A DNA stretch of 64,000 nt from JANQPX01 sp965222015 (GCA_965222015.1 CBDCTL010000022.1:62001-126000); one strand, 5' to 3'; numbered from the stretch's first letter, positions 44,802 through 54,303 are shown. A program made the numbers and translations. Notes: generated from the letters alone by a model not told the origin.

Positions 44802-45329
44802 ATGGGCGTTCTCAAGCATATTTTCGAGAATATCGAGAGCTATATCTGCCGCTTCCTGCTCGCCTCGTTCGTGACGCTGCTGTTCGCACAGATCGTGTCA
44901 CGGGAGATCTTCGGGCGCTCGATCTCCTGGATCGAAGAGCTGTCGACCTACATGTTCGTCTGGTTCGTGTTCTTCGGCGCGAGCTATGCCGCCCGCCTGG
45001 CGGCGCATAACCGGGTGACCGTGCAGTTCAAGCCCTTCCCCAAGAAAGTGGCGATGATCTCCGAAACGATCGCCGATTTGCTCTGGGTTCTGTTCAATCT
45101 CTACTTCGTGTGGCTCGCGATCGACTTCGTGTTCTTCAAGATGAACCTCTTCTGGAAGTCCCAGACCCTCGGCGTGCCGATGAAGTATTTCTACATGATC
45201 CTGCCGATCGCCTTCGCGCTCATGACCGTGCGCATCATCCAGGTGAATTACCTCCGCTGGGTCAAAGGCGTCGATATCCGCGATCCGGAGGAACAGAAGG
45301 TCGAAGCGACCATCGAGGAAGCGCGCTGA
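44802..45329 (+). CDS. tauL: TRAP transporter small permease (DctQ type)
   Basis: A 175-residue membrane protein with four hydrophobic segments and the DctQ motif SWIEELSTYMFVWFVFFGASYAARLAAHNRV. A strong AGGAGGGG site lies before ATG 44802. It is the small membrane subunit of the taurine-type TRAP transporter, between the receptor and the large subunit. Confidence 0.9.
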   Translation: MGVLKHIFENIESYICRFLLASFVTLLFAQIVSREIFGRSISWIEELSTYMFVWFVFFGASYAARLAAHNRVTVQFKPFPKKVAMISETIADLLWVLFNLYFVWLAIDFVFFKMNLFWKSQTLGVPMKYFYMILPIAFALMTVRIIQVNYLRWVKGVDIRDPEEQKVEATIEEAR

Positions 45330-45386
45330 TCGGTGATGGTCGGCAACAACGAATAAGCGACGGCATCGACATTCGGGGCAAACGTC

Positions 45387-46727
45387 ATGGACACCACCAT
45401 CATCTATATCCTGTTCGGCGCCTTCCTCATTCTTCTCCTGATCGGCGCGCCGATCACCGTGGCGCTCGGCATCGCGGCGCTGGCGTCGTTCCTCTATCTC
45501 GGCGAAGACCCGATCAAGTTCGTGCAGATCGCATTCACCTCGGTCGGCTCCTTTCCGCTGATGGCGCTACCCGCCTTCATCCTGGCAGGCGCCCTGATGG
45601 AAGCCGCCGGCATCTCGAAGCGCCTGGTGGCGCTCGCCGAGAGCTTCGCCGGTCCCTTCACCGGCGGCATCGGCGCGGCGACCGTGTTCGCCTGCCTGTT
45701 CTTCGGCGCGATCTCCGGCTCCGGGCCTGCGACCACCGCTGCGGTCGGCCTCCTGATGATTCCGGCGATGATCAACAACGGCTATGACCGCAGCTACGCC
45801 TCCGCGGTCACCGCATCCGCCGGCAGCCTCGGCATCATCATTCCGCCCTCGATCCCGATGGTGATCTTCGGCATCGCCGCACTCGGACTGCAGGCGCCGC
45901 CGGAGGCCGTGCAGAAATATGGTGTGTTCGATTCGGTCTCGATCCCGAAGCTGTTCGTCGCCGGCGTGTTTCCGGGCCTGCTGATGGCCGGCAGCCTCCT
46001 GATCATGAACTACATCCTCTGCAAGAAGCGTGGCTATCACGGCGCGGACGAAGGCTGGTCCGCCTCGAGCATGGGCACGGCGCTGGTGCGCGGCTTCTGG
46101 TCTCTGCTCGCGCCGCTGGTGATCCTGGGCGGCATCTACACCGGCTACTTCACGCCGACCGAAGCCGCGATCGTCGCGATCTTCTACACGCTGTTCGTCG
46201 GCTTCGTCATTCACCGCGAGCTGAAATGGGAGGCGATCAGCCATTGTCTCACCACCACCACCTGGCTCACCGGCCGCGTGCTGCTGATCCTCTTCACCGC
46301 TACGGTGTTCGGCAGGCTTCTGGTCGAAAACCGCATCCCGGCGATCATCGCGGAAGGCATGCTGAGCGCCACGGACAATCTCTACATCCTCTGGGCGATC
46401 ATCATCCTGTTCCTGTTGTTCGTCGGCATGTTCATGGAGACGCTCGCGACCATCCTGATCCTGACGCCGGTGCTGCTGCCGATCGGCTACAATCTCGGCA
46501 TCGATCCGACCCATTTCGGCATCGTCGTGGTCTGCGCGCTCGCCGTCGGCTTCCAGACACCGCCGCTCGGCGAGAACATCTTCATCGCCTCAGGCGTCTC
46601 CAACGCGACGATCGAGGAGATCTTCACGCGCATCGTGCCGTTCACGCTGATCAACGTGATCGCCATCTTCCTGATCGCCTTCTTCCCGCAACTGACCCTC
46701 TGGCTGCCCAAACTCTTCGGCTACTGA
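45387..46727 (+). CDS. tauM: TRAP transporter large permease (DctM type)
   Basis: A 446-residue membrane protein with about twelve hydrophobic segments: LIGAPITVALGIAAL near the start, the GAISGSGPATTAAVG and ASAGSLGIIIPPSIPMVIFG segments of the transport core, and TPPLGENIFIASG near the end. It catalyses ion-coupled uptake with TauL and the TauK receptor. Confidence 0.93.
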   Translation: MDTTIIYILFGAFLILLLIGAPITVALGIAALASFLYLGEDPIKFVQIAFTSVGSFPLMALPAFILAGALMEAAGISKRLVALAESFAGPFTGGIGAATVFACLFFGAISGSGPATTAAVGLLMIPAMINNGYDRSYASAVTASAGSLGIIIPPSIPMVIFGIAALGLQAPPEAVQKYGVFDSVSIPKLFVAGVFPGLLMAGSLLIMNYILCKKRGYHGADEGWSASSMGTALVRGFWSLLAPLVILGGIYTGYFTPTEAAIVAIFYTLFVGFVIHRELKWEAISHCLTTTTWLTGRVLLILFTATVFGRLLVENRIPAIIAEGMLSATDNLYILWAIIILFLLFVGMFMETLATILILTPVLLPIGYNLGIDPTHFGIVVVCALAVGFQTPPLGENIFIASGVSNATIEEIFTRIVPFTLINVIAIFLIAFFPQLTLWLPKLFGY

Positions 46728-46772
46728 CGAGGCCGGCAGGGCCGGCTGCCTTGACACGAAAGGAGCGAGGGC

Positions 46773-47267
46773 ATGCAGCACGCCGTCAAGAACATCCTCT
46801 ATTCGACCGACCTGTCGCGAAATGCACCGATCGCTTTCGGCTATGCCGTCTATCTGGCGAAGCTGACCGGCGCCGACATCCATATCCTGCACGTGTTGGA
46901 ACGTCTGTCCGACGACGCGGCTTTTGCGATCCAGGTCTATGTTCAGGACGACAGGAAGCGTCACGACATGCTCGACCTTCGGATCGAGCGAGCGCGCAAA
47001 CTCCTGGACGAGAAGCAGGACAAGTTCTGGGCGGCGCAAAGCGACGACGACAAGAATGTCCGCTCCCAGATCAAGTCCGTGCTGGTCTGCGAGTCCCATC
47101 CCGTCGACGAAATCCTGAAGGCGAGCAAGGCCCATGACTGCGACCTCATCGTCATGGGTTCGCACGAGCACGGCCTCAGCCATTCCTTTCTCGGCTCGGT
47201 CGCCAAGGGCGTGCTCCACCGCTCCCATGTCCCGACCCTGATCGTGCCGCTGGCCGAGACCGACTGA
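46773..47267 (+). CDS. Universal stress protein family protein
   Basis: A 164-residue UspA-fold protein beginning VKNILYSTDLSRNAPIAFGYAVYLAKL. The nucleotide-binding stretch VMGSHEHGLSHSFLGSVAKGVL resembles the G-2x-G-9x-G-S motif of ATP-binding Usps. A GGAG site precedes ATG 46773. Usp proteins are often cotranscribed with TRAP transporters (as TeaD with TeaABC) and may regulate uptake; that role is inferred here. Confidence 0.87.
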   Translation: MQHAVKNILYSTDLSRNAPIAFGYAVYLAKLTGADIHILHVLERLSDDAAFAIQVYVQDDRKRHDMLDLRIERARKLLDEKQDKFWAAQSDDDKNVRSQIKSVLVCESHPVDEILKASKAHDCDLIVMGSHEHGLSHSFLGSVAKGVLHRSHVPTLIVPLAETD

Positions 47268-47290
47268 CCGCAGCAGCGGAGGATTCTTCA

Positions 47291-48277
47291 ATGTTCCGAT
47301 TGACCCGAGTGATTGCAGCCTCGGCGATGGCCGTGCTCGCGACACCTGTTCTTGCCGCGGACCCCGAAAAGATCCGGGTGGCCTATTTCGCCGAATGGCC
47401 GACCGCCAACCAGGTGGCCCAGGCCGAGAAATGGTACGACGAGGAACTCGGCGTTCCCTTCGAATGGCGCGCCTTCGAGACCGGCGTCGCCATGGCCGAG
47501 GCCATGGAGGCCGGCGAGATCGACATCGCCTTTTCCATGGGCGTGGTGCCGTTCGCCCTCGCGGTCACCGAGGGCGCCGCGATCAAGGCGGTGGGCGTCG
47601 CCGTCTCCTATGCGGAGAACGACAATTGCGTGATCTACAAGAAGGAGGCGATCGACCGCGCCAACGCTCATGAGCTCGAGGGCCGCAAGGTCGGCGTGCC
47701 GCTCAATACCGTCACCCATTACAAAATGCTGAAAAGCCTGACCTTCCTCGGCGTGGACGTCAGTAAGGTCGACGTGGTCGACATGAGCCCGCAGGCGATC
47801 AGCGAGGCCTTCGTCGCGGGCGAGCTCGCCATGGGCTGTTCCTGGGGCGGCCCGCTCCGGCGCATGAAAGCCCATGGCTGGGAGCTTTTGAGTGCCTACG
47901 AACAGGAGCGCATCGGTATCCGCGCCTTCGACGTGATTGCGGTGACGGATGATTTCGCGACCGAGCATCCCCAGCTGGTGACGCAGTTCCTCGAGGTCAC
48001 CGACGTCGCCACCGAGCATCTGGCGGACGATCCCGAGGGTGCCGAACCCATGATCGCCGAAGCCGCCGGCATGGATCTCAAGCAATCCAACATCGTGCTT
48101 TCGCTGTTCGACTTCTACACTCGCGACGACCAGCTGACCGAGCGCTGGATGCAGGGTGGGGTGCAGGCCTTCGTCAAGGAGGTGGCAGACTTTTTCGAAC
48201 AGCAGGGCGATATCGAAAGTGCGCTCGACGACTATGATGCGGCCGTGGACAGCAGTTTCTACGAGGGCGCGCAATAA
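47291..48277 (+). CDS. TauA/SsuA-type periplasmic binding protein without its ABC partners
   Basis: A 328-residue taurine/nitrate/sulfonate-type binding protein: signal peptide about 1-22 (ASAMAVLATPVLAA), then KIRVAYFAEWPTANQVAQAEKWYDEELG and MEAGEIDIAFSMGVVPFALAV. A GGAGG site lies before ATG 47291, 24 bases after the usp stop. No TauB-type ATPase or TauC-type permease follows, so it is an orphan receptor: it may serve a transporter elsewhere or act as a sensor. The gene is convergent with the next ABC operon. Confidence 0.85.
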   Translation: MFRLTRVIAASAMAVLATPVLAADPEKIRVAYFAEWPTANQVAQAEKWYDEELGVPFEWRAFETGVAMAEAMEAGEIDIAFSMGVVPFALAVTEGAAIKAVGVAVSYAENDNCVIYKKEAIDRANAHELEGRKVGVPLNTVTHYKMLKSLTFLGVDVSKVDVVDMSPQAISEAFVAGELAMGCSWGGPLRRMKAHGWELLSAYEQERIGIRAFDVIAVTDDFATEHPQLVTQFLEVTDVATEHLADDPEGAEPMIAEAAGMDLKQSNIVLSLFDFYTRDDQLTERWMQGGVQAFVKEVADFFEQQGDIESALDDYDAAVDSSFYEGAQ

Positions 48278-48351
48278 GCGGTCGAACCGTCGGCCGGATG
48301 GCGACGCCACGATCTCAGGCACGGTCCGGCGACTGCTGCCGACCGCGAGCG

Positions 48352-49071
48352 TCAGACGAGCAGATAGGCGTCCCGGATCGTTTGATCGGCTTCGAGCTCG
48401 GCCATGGCGCCCTGATAGCGGACATGGCCGCTTTCGATGATGCAGGCGCGATCGGCGACGTTGCGGGCGAAGTGGAGGTTCTGCTCGGAAAGGAGGATCG
48501 TGAGCCCTTCGCGCTTGAGGGAGAGGATCGCGGCCGCCATCTGCTCGACGATCACCGGCGCCAGGCCCTCAGACGGTTCGTCGAGAAGCAAAAGCCTCGG
48601 ATTGCCCATCAGCGTGCGTGCGATGGTCAGCATTTGCTGCTCGCCGCCGCTCATCTCCTTGCCGAGATTGTTCCGGCGTTCGGCGAGGTTGGGAAAGAGC
48701 GCGAACAGCCGGTCCAGGGTCCAGGGTTCGAGTCCGTCGCGCGCGAGCTGACGGCCGACATCGAGATTTTCGAGGATGGTCAGATCCGGAAACACGCGCC
48801 GGTCCTCCGGCACGTAACCGATGCCGCGCCTGGCGATCCGGTGACTGGGCCCCGCCGTGACGTCGACGCCGTCGAAGGTGATCCTGCCGCTCGCCGCGGG
48901 CACGAGATGCATGATGGTCTTGAGCGTGGTGGATTTGCCGGCGCCGTTGCGGCCGAGCAGCGCCACCACTTGGCCGGATCGCACCGAGAGACCGAGACCG
49001 TGCAGGATGTGGGCGCGGCCGTAGAAGGCGTCGATGCCGGCAAGTTCTAGCAGGGGGCCGGGTTCAGCCAT
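48352..49071 (-). CDS. livF: Branched-chain-type ABC transporter ATP-binding protein (LivF type), second system
   Basis: A 239-residue ATPase with Walker A GRNGAGKST, signature MSGGEQQM, Walker B LLLLDEPSEGLAP and ILLSEQNLHFA. ATG 49071 is preferred over 49086 because it gives the usual short LivF N-terminus; it overlaps the end of the livG-type gene. It is the last gene of the minus-strand operon receptor, fused permease, LivG, LivF. Confidence 0.91.
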   Translation of the reverse strand: MAEPGPLLELAGIDAFYGRAHILHGLGLSVRSGQVVALLGRNGAGKSTTLKTIMHLVPAASGRITFDGVDVTAGPSHRIARRGIGYVPEDRRVFPDLTILENLDVGRQLARDGLEPWTLDRLFALFPNLAERRNNLGKEMSGGEQQMLTIARTLMGNPRLLLLDEPSEGLAPVIVEQMAAAILSLKREGLTILLSEQNLHFARNVADRACIIESGHVRYQGAMAELEADQTIRDAYLLV

Positions 49072-49843
49072 CGGCGGCGTCCGCATGTGCCGTCCGAAAC
49101 ACCGTGCCGCCGCCGAGATAGACTTCCTGGACCAGAGGGTCGGCGCGGACTTCGTCGCCTTTTCCCTCCGCGATCAGCGCACCGCGATTGAGCACCATGA
49201 TTCGATGGGCGTGCTCGAATACCACGTCCATGTCGTGCTCGGTGAACAGAACCGAAAGCCCGCCGCCTTCGACGAGCGAGGCGATCAGACGCATGAGCGA
49301 GGCCCGCTCCGCCGGCGCCATGCCGGCGGTCGGCTCGTCCATGAGCAGCAGGCGCGGCGCGTTGGCGAGGGCAATCGCAAGCTCAAGTCGCTTCAGATCG
49401 CCATAGGCGAGGACGCTTGCGGCCCGTTCCGCCTGCTCCCCCATGCCGACCCGCGAGAGCAGCGCTTCGGCCTCGTCGCGATGCCGGCCTTGGGTCGGCC
49501 GCCAGACGCTGAGCAATTCCCTGTGGTGGGAGATCAGGGCCATCTGCACGTTTTCGCACACGGTCATCGACGCGAAGGTCTGGGTGATCTGAAATGTCCG
49601 TCCGACACCCAGCCGCCAGATCCGCCTTGGGCTCAGGCCGACGAGGCTGCGCCCGGCGAACGTGATCCAGCCGTCGTCCGGCCGGAGCTGGCCGTTGAGC
49701 ATGTTGAAGCAGGTGGTCTTGCCGGCGCCGTTCGGACCGATCAGGGCGAGCAGCTCACCTTCGTTCAGATCGAAATCGACGCCGTCGACCGCGGTCACGC
49801 CGCCGAAGCTCTTGGTCAGGCCGCGGACTTCGAGCACGGGCAT
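49064..49843 (-). CDS. livG: Branched-chain-type ABC transporter ATP-binding protein (LivG type), second system
   Basis: A 259-residue ATPase: Walker A GPNGAGKTT, Walker B RLLLMDEPTAGMAP, switch VLFTEHDMDVVFEHA. The signature region reads VLAYGDLKRLE, a YGD variant seen in some members of this subfamily instead of LSGG. The start overlaps the stop of the fused permease by one base, showing coupling. Confidence 0.91.
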   Translation of the reverse strand: MPVLEVRGLTKSFGGVTAVDGVDFDLNEGELLALIGPNGAGKTTCFNMLNGQLRPDDGWITFAGRSLVGLSPRRIWRLGVGRTFQITQTFASMTVCENVQMALISHHRELLSVWRPTQGRHRDEAEALLSRVGMGEQAERAASVLAYGDLKRLELAIALANAPRLLLMDEPTAGMAPAERASLMRLIASLVEGGGLSVLFTEHDMDVVFEHAHRIMVLNRGALIAEGKGDEVRADPLVQEVYLGGGTVFRTAHADAADG

Positions 49844-51702
49844 CAGGCCGCACCGCGGATCTTGCCGAAGCCCGCCATCGACAGCGCCCGCTGTCCGAGC
49901 CCGGCGAGGCCTGAAGGCGTGACGACCGTGATCGCAAGGATCACCAGACCCAGGATCAGACGCCAGTAGTCGAAGCGCGAGATCTGGTCTTCGAGGAGGG
50001 TGAAGGCAGCAGCCCCGACGATCGGGCCGGACAGCGCCTGGACGCCGCCCAGGAGCACCATGATCAGCCCGTCGATCGAGCGCGGGATGGCGAGCGCGTC
50101 CGGAAACACGCTACCCTTGGAGAACGCGTAGAGCCCGCCGGCGACGCCCGCAAAGATGCCCGCGACGATGAAGGCGAACCACTGCTGACGCTGTTGATCG
50201 ATGCCGATCGCGGCGCTGCGCACGACGCTGTCGCGAACCGCACGCAGGCCGTAGCCGAAGGGCGCATGCACCATGCGCCGGAGCCAGAAAATGCCGCCGG
50301 CGGTGAGCGCCAGGGTCAGGTAGTAGAAGGCGGTGTTGCCGCTCGCCCAGGCGGCCGGCCAGATGCCGAGCAGGCCGTCGTCGCCGCCGGTGACGTCCCG
50401 CCATTGAAAGGCGATCGACCAGACGATCTGGGCGGCGGCGAGCGTCAGCATGGCGAGATAGACGCCCGAAAGCCGCACGCAGAACCAGCCGAAGACGAAG
50501 GCGCCGAGCCCGGCCGCGACCGGCGCCGCCGCGAGGCCGAAGGTCATGTCGACGCCGAGATATTTGACGGCGAGCGCCGCTCCATAGGCACCGAGACCGA
50601 AATAGGCGGCGTGCCCGAAGGACACCATGCCGCCCGGCCCCATGATGAAATGCAGGCTGGCGGCGAACAGCGCGAAGATCAGGATGTCGGTCGCCAGCAC
50701 CAGGGCGAAGTCGCCTGCGATCACCGGCAGCAGGAGCAGCGCTGCGATCAGGCACCAGCCCAGGATCCGAGCCGCTGGTCCAGACTCCTGCAAGGGCTGC
50801 TCGACGGTGGCGGGCGCCAGACGGGCGAGCGCTTCCGGACGGCCGAGCAGGCCGAAGGGCCGAATGACCAGGACGACCGCCATCACCAGAAAGGCGAGCA
50901 CGATGGTTATTTCGGGAAGCACGAGGATCCCGAAGGCATTGAGCTCGCCGATGATGACCGCGGCGAGAAAGGCACCGGGGAGCGAGCCCATGCCGCCGAT
51001 CACCACAACCACGAAAGCTTCCGCGATGATGTTGAGATCCATCAGCAGGCTGACCGCCTCCCGAGGTATTTGGACGGCGCCGCCAAGCCCCGCCAGAAAG
51101 GAGCCGAGAAAGAAGACTGAGGTGAACAGCCAGGCCTGGTTGACGCCGAGGGCGCCGACCATTTCACGGTCCTGGGTCGCCGCGCGCACCAGCACGCCCC
51201 AACGCGTCTTCTTGAGCAGAAGCCAGACCGCGAGCAGCACCAGCGGGCCGAGCACGATCAGGGCGATGTCATATTCCGGGATCGGCTCGTCCATGATGCG
51301 GACGACGCCCTTCAGGCCCGGCGCCCGCGGCCCGAGCAGGTCTTCCGCGCCCCAGATGGCGAGCGTAAGGTCCTGAATGACCAGCACGACGCCGAAGGTC
51401 GCGACCAGCTGAAAGAGCTCGGGGGCATCGTAGAGCCGGCGCAGCAGAACGATCTCGATCACCGTGCCGATCACGGCCACGATCAGCGCCGCCAGCAGGA
51501 CGCCGGCCCAGAAGCCGAACACGCCATAGGGCAGCGTCTCGACGATGGTGTAGGCGAGATAAGCACCCAGCATGTAGAAGCTGCCGTGGGCGAAATTGAC
51601 GATCTTGGTAACGCCGAAGATAAGGGACAGCCCGGCGGCCACCAGAAACAGCGACGCCGCCGAGGTCAGCCCGGTCAGGAATTGGGCGACATAAAAGCCC
51701 AT
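49843..51702 (-). CDS. Fused LivH-LivM ABC permease
   Basis: A 619-residue membrane protein in which a LivH-type permease (about 1-290; FGVTKIVNFAHGSFYMLGAYLA, IGGMGSLPGAFLAAV) is joined through a short linker (about 291-310) to a LivM-type permease (about 311-605; LHFIMGPGGMVSFGHAAYFGLGAYGAAL). The other liv operon at 4-9 kb encodes these as two genes. The fusion fixes a 1:1 heterodimer. No frameshift is needed to join the halves. Confidence 0.9.
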   Translation of the reverse strand: MGFYVAQFLTGLTSAASLFLVAAGLSLIFGVTKIVNFAHGSFYMLGAYLAYTIVETLPYGVFGFWAGVLLAALIVAVIGTVIEIVLLRRLYDAPELFQLVATFGVVLVIQDLTLAIWGAEDLLGPRAPGLKGVVRIMDEPIPEYDIALIVLGPLVLLAVWLLLKKTRWGVLVRAATQDREMVGALGVNQAWLFTSVFFLGSFLAGLGGAVQIPREAVSLLMDLNIIAEAFVVVVIGGMGSLPGAFLAAVIIGELNAFGILVLPEITIVLAFLVMAVVLVIRPFGLLGRPEALARLAPATVEQPLQESGPAARILGWCLIAALLLLPVIAGDFALVLATDILIFALFAASLHFIMGPGGMVSFGHAAYFGLGAYGAALAVKYLGVDMTFGLAAAPVAAGLGAFVFGWFCVRLSGVYLAMLTLAAAQIVWSIAFQWRDVTGGDDGLLGIWPAAWASGNTAFYYLTLALTAGGIFWLRRMVHAPFGYGLRAVRDSVVRSAAIGIDQQRQQWFAFIVAGIFAGVAGGLYAFSKGSVFPDALAIPRSIDGLIMVLLGGVQALSGPIVGAAAFTLLEDQISRFDYWRLILGLVILAITVVTPSGLAGLGQRALSMAGFGKIRGAA

Positions 51703-51765
51703 GCTTCAGCACTGCACCGACGTCACCAGGGAAAGGTTCCAGTCAAGGCTGTCCCGCCTCGGGAC

Positions 51766-52965
51766 CTAGTCGGAGGCAGGTCTGAGTTTCTCGACCTCTT
51801 CGTCGGAAGGCAGGAAATCCGCACCGTCCTTGTAGGACCAGTCGACCATCACGCCCTTGCCGTCTTCCAGCGCGGTGGTGCCGACATAGGCGCCCATGGT
51901 GGACTGATGGTCGATGGCGCGGAAGGTGACGGCGCCGACCGGTGTCTCGAACTCGAGGCCCTTCATCGCATCGACCAGCGCTTCGGTCTCGGTCGAGCCC
52001 GCCTTTTCGATGGCGGCGGCGATCGCCAGCATGGTGTTGTAGCCGACGATCGAGCCGATGCGTGGATAGTCGTCCCAGCGGGCCTGATAGGCTTCGAGGA
52101 AGGCGTTGTGCTCTGCCGTGTCGATCGCATACCAGGGATAGCCGGTGACCACCCAGCCCTCGGGTGCTTCATCCTTGAGCGGATCGAGATATTCGGGCTC
52201 GCCGGTCAGAAGGCCGACCACGAAGCGGTCCTCGAACACGCCGCGCAAAGAACCCTCGCGCACGAATTTGGCGAGATCGCTGCCGAAGGTGACGTTGTAG
52301 ATCGCGTCCGGCTTCGCGGATTCCAGCGCCCGCACCTCGGCGCCGGCGTCGATCTTGAAGAGCGCCGGCCACTGCTCGGCGACGAACTCGACGTCCGGGC
52401 GCTTCGCCTGCAGTACCTGTTTGAACGCCGCGACCGCGTCCTTGCCGTAGGCGTAGTTCGGTGCGATCGTCGCCCACTTCGTGCCTTCGAACTCGGCGGC
52501 CTGCTCGGCGAGCATCGCCGCCTGCATGTAGGTCGAGGGCCGAAGCCTGAAGGTGTAGCGATTGCCCTCCGCCCAAACCAGCGCATCGGCGAGCGGCTCG
52601 GCCGCGAGATAGAGCCGTTTCTTCGCGCCGGCATAGGACGTCAGCGCCAGGCCGACGTGAGAGAACAACGAACCCGAGATCAGCGCCACGCCGTCCCGGG
52701 TGAACAGCTCCTCGGCGATTTTCACGGCCTCGCCCGGCTCGCCCTGGTCGTCGCGGGAGACCAGTTCGAGCTGCTCGCCGAGCACGCCGCCTGCCTCGTT
52801 GATCTCCTCGATCGCTAGCGTAGCACCCATCCGGTAGGGTTCGGTGTGCGCGGGCAGGCGCTTGTAACTGTTGATGTCGCCGATCTTGATCTCGGCGACG
52901 GCCGGGGGCGTGAGGGGCGCGATCGCCCCGAGAAGAGCTGCGGCGAGCGTCAGGCGGCGGAGCAT
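51766..52965 (-). CDS. ABC transporter substrate-binding protein, second system
   Basis: A 399-residue Leu/Ile/Val-type periplasmic receptor with a signal peptide (AAALLGAIAPLTPPAVAE) followed by IKIGDINSYKRLPAHTEPYRMGATLAIEEINEAGGVLG. It heads the minus-strand operon, 63 bases before the fused permease. Ligand not identifiable. Its position next to the PQQ alcohol dehydrogenase genes may be chance, although such receptors for aromatic or alcohol-derived acids do occur near them. Confidence 0.88.
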   Translation of the reverse strand: MLRRLTLAAALLGAIAPLTPPAVAEIKIGDINSYKRLPAHTEPYRMGATLAIEEINEAGGVLGEQLELVSRDDQGEPGEAVKIAEELFTRDGVALISGSLFSHVGLALTSYAGAKKRLYLAAEPLADALVWAEGNRYTFRLRPSTYMQAAMLAEQAAEFEGTKWATIAPNYAYGKDAVAAFKQVLQAKRPDVEFVAEQWPALFKIDAGAEVRALESAKPDAIYNVTFGSDLAKFVREGSLRGVFEDRFVVGLLTGEPEYLDPLKDEAPEGWVVTGYPWYAIDTAEHNAFLEAYQARWDDYPRIGSIVGYNTMLAIAAAIEKAGSTETEALVDAMKGLEFETPVGAVTFRAIDHQSTMGAYVGTTALEDGKGVMVDWSYKDGADFLPSDEEVEKLRPASD

Positions 52966-53064
52966 GAGACAGACCTCTTTTGCCGATTCAGGACGTGTTG
53001 TTTCGAGGTTACCGGGGTTTAGGAGGGAGCGGAAGAGGGATGTCGTCCAGTGCCGTCGCGGCGT

Positions 53065-53865
53065 TCAGTCGGGGGCGTGCCGGCCGAGCAGCTCGTCGAT
53101 CACTGACGCCGCGACGGCGACGGCGCGCTCGTTGGACATGCCGGGTTCCAGCCTCGGATCGTAGAGTGCGAGTAGGAGGATGCGGTCGATCTCGCCTAGC
53201 CGCCGGTAGCCGATGCCGTCATGGAGCAGCGTTTCGACCTCGGTTTCGGTCTCGCCGAACAAGCCGAGCGCCTGGGTCAGTTCTTCGAGAAGGCAGGCGT
53301 GAACCGTCGGTGGATCGAGCACGCCTGCATTGATCTTGATGGTCGCGCGCTTGATCCGGCCGCGGTCGACCCAGGGCAGCACGGCGCAGGTGAAGATGCG
53401 GTTGCCGGGGCCGTTCGACTGCATGAAGAACGGCCAGTAATTTTTCCAGTAGGTGATGTAGATGTCGATGTCGCCCGCCCAGTTCTGATCGACATAGAGC
53501 TCGATCGGCTGGTCGATCAGCGCCGAAAGCTCGGCAGCGATGCCTTCGACATAGGCGGCGACGTCGTCGGCGGCGTCGCCGCGCAGCGAAAGGTCGATCG
53601 GCCCGGTCCATTTGTTGACGCCGCGCGGCCGCTTCGCCTCGTCATGCAGCACGGTCTCTTCGAACAGCGCGAGCAGGCGTGCCGACCAGCCGGGGTCATC
53701 GTCGATCACATCCGACGGTTTTTCTCGCACTTCCATCAGTTCGAGCACGGGCGGGTCGGGAAGCGATTCGACGACGAAGGGCTCGGCGGACCGGGCGGCG
53801 CTCGTCGCGACGAGCAGCCAGAACAAGGCGATGATGGTGCAGAGAACGCGGCGCTGCGGCGTCAA
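53065..53865 (-). CDS. DUF2927-type secreted protein
   Basis: A 266-residue exported protein (signal about 1-26: LFWLLVATSAARSA). The core VNKWTGPIDLSLRGDAADDV, INAGVLDPPTVHACLLEELTQALGLFGE and LLHDGIGYRRLGEIDRILLLALYDPRL fits the DUF2927 family; ACLLEELTQ resembles the EELTQ zinc-peptidase-like helix of that family. It is the last gene of a four-gene minus-strand set linked to the quinoprotein system and overlaps the Sel1-repeat gene by four bases. Confidence 0.75.
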   Translation of the reverse strand: MTPQRRVLCTIIALFWLLVATSAARSAEPFVVESLPDPPVLELMEVREKPSDVIDDDPGWSARLLALFEETVLHDEAKRPRGVNKWTGPIDLSLRGDAADDVAAYVEGIAAELSALIDQPIELYVDQNWAGDIDIYITYWKNYWPFFMQSNGPGNRIFTCAVLPWVDRGRIKRATIKINAGVLDPPTVHACLLEELTQALGLFGETETEVETLLHDGIGYRRLGEIDRILLLALYDPRLEPGMSNERAVAVAASVIDELLGRHAPD

Positions 53866-54299
53866 TGGGTCGGCGTCTGCAGCAGGGTTTTCGCGTCCTC
53901 GTCTCCCTGCTCGGCGGCGCGGCGGAGCAGGTCGCGGCCGCGCTCGGCGTCCCGCTCGACCAGCCGGCCTTCGAGATAGATCCTGCCGAGATTGTACTGG
54001 GCCGCCATGTCGCCGCTTTCGGCGGCGCGTTCATACCAGGACATCGCCCGATCGACATCCTTCGGCACGCCGTGACCTTCTTCGTAGAGGATGCCGACGA
54101 ATTCCTGCGCGCGCGCATCGCCGGCCTCGGCGAGCGGCAGCCAGAGGTTCATAGCGCGCTGGTAATAGCCGGACTTGTAGGCGGCATAGCCGAAGAAGCG
54201 GTCCATCCATCCGCCGGCGCCTGGAGAAGCCGTCTCATCCCGTGCCTGCGCGAACACCAGTCCCGGCAGCAGCATGAGAAGAATAGCCAGCTTCGGCAT
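53862..54299 (-). CDS. Sel1-repeat periplasmic protein
   Basis: A 145-residue protein with a signal peptide (MPKLAILLMLLPGLVFAQ) and Sel1-like helical repeats (AQEFVGILYEEGHGVPKDVDRAMSWYERAA, AQYNLGRIYLEGRLVERDAERGRDLLRRAA). Start at 54299 chosen for the signal peptide; the frame stays open further upstream into the next gene. Such repeat proteins often scaffold partners; here it is found among PQQ-linked genes. Confidence 0.8.
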   Translation of the reverse strand: MPKLAILLMLLPGLVFAQARDETASPGAGGWMDRFFGYAAYKSGYYQRAMNLWLPLAEAGDARAQEFVGILYEEGHGVPKDVDRAMSWYERAAESGDMAAQYNLGRIYLEGRLVERDAERGRDLLRRAAEQGDEDAKTLLQTPTH

Positions 54300-54303
54300 C
54301 GCA

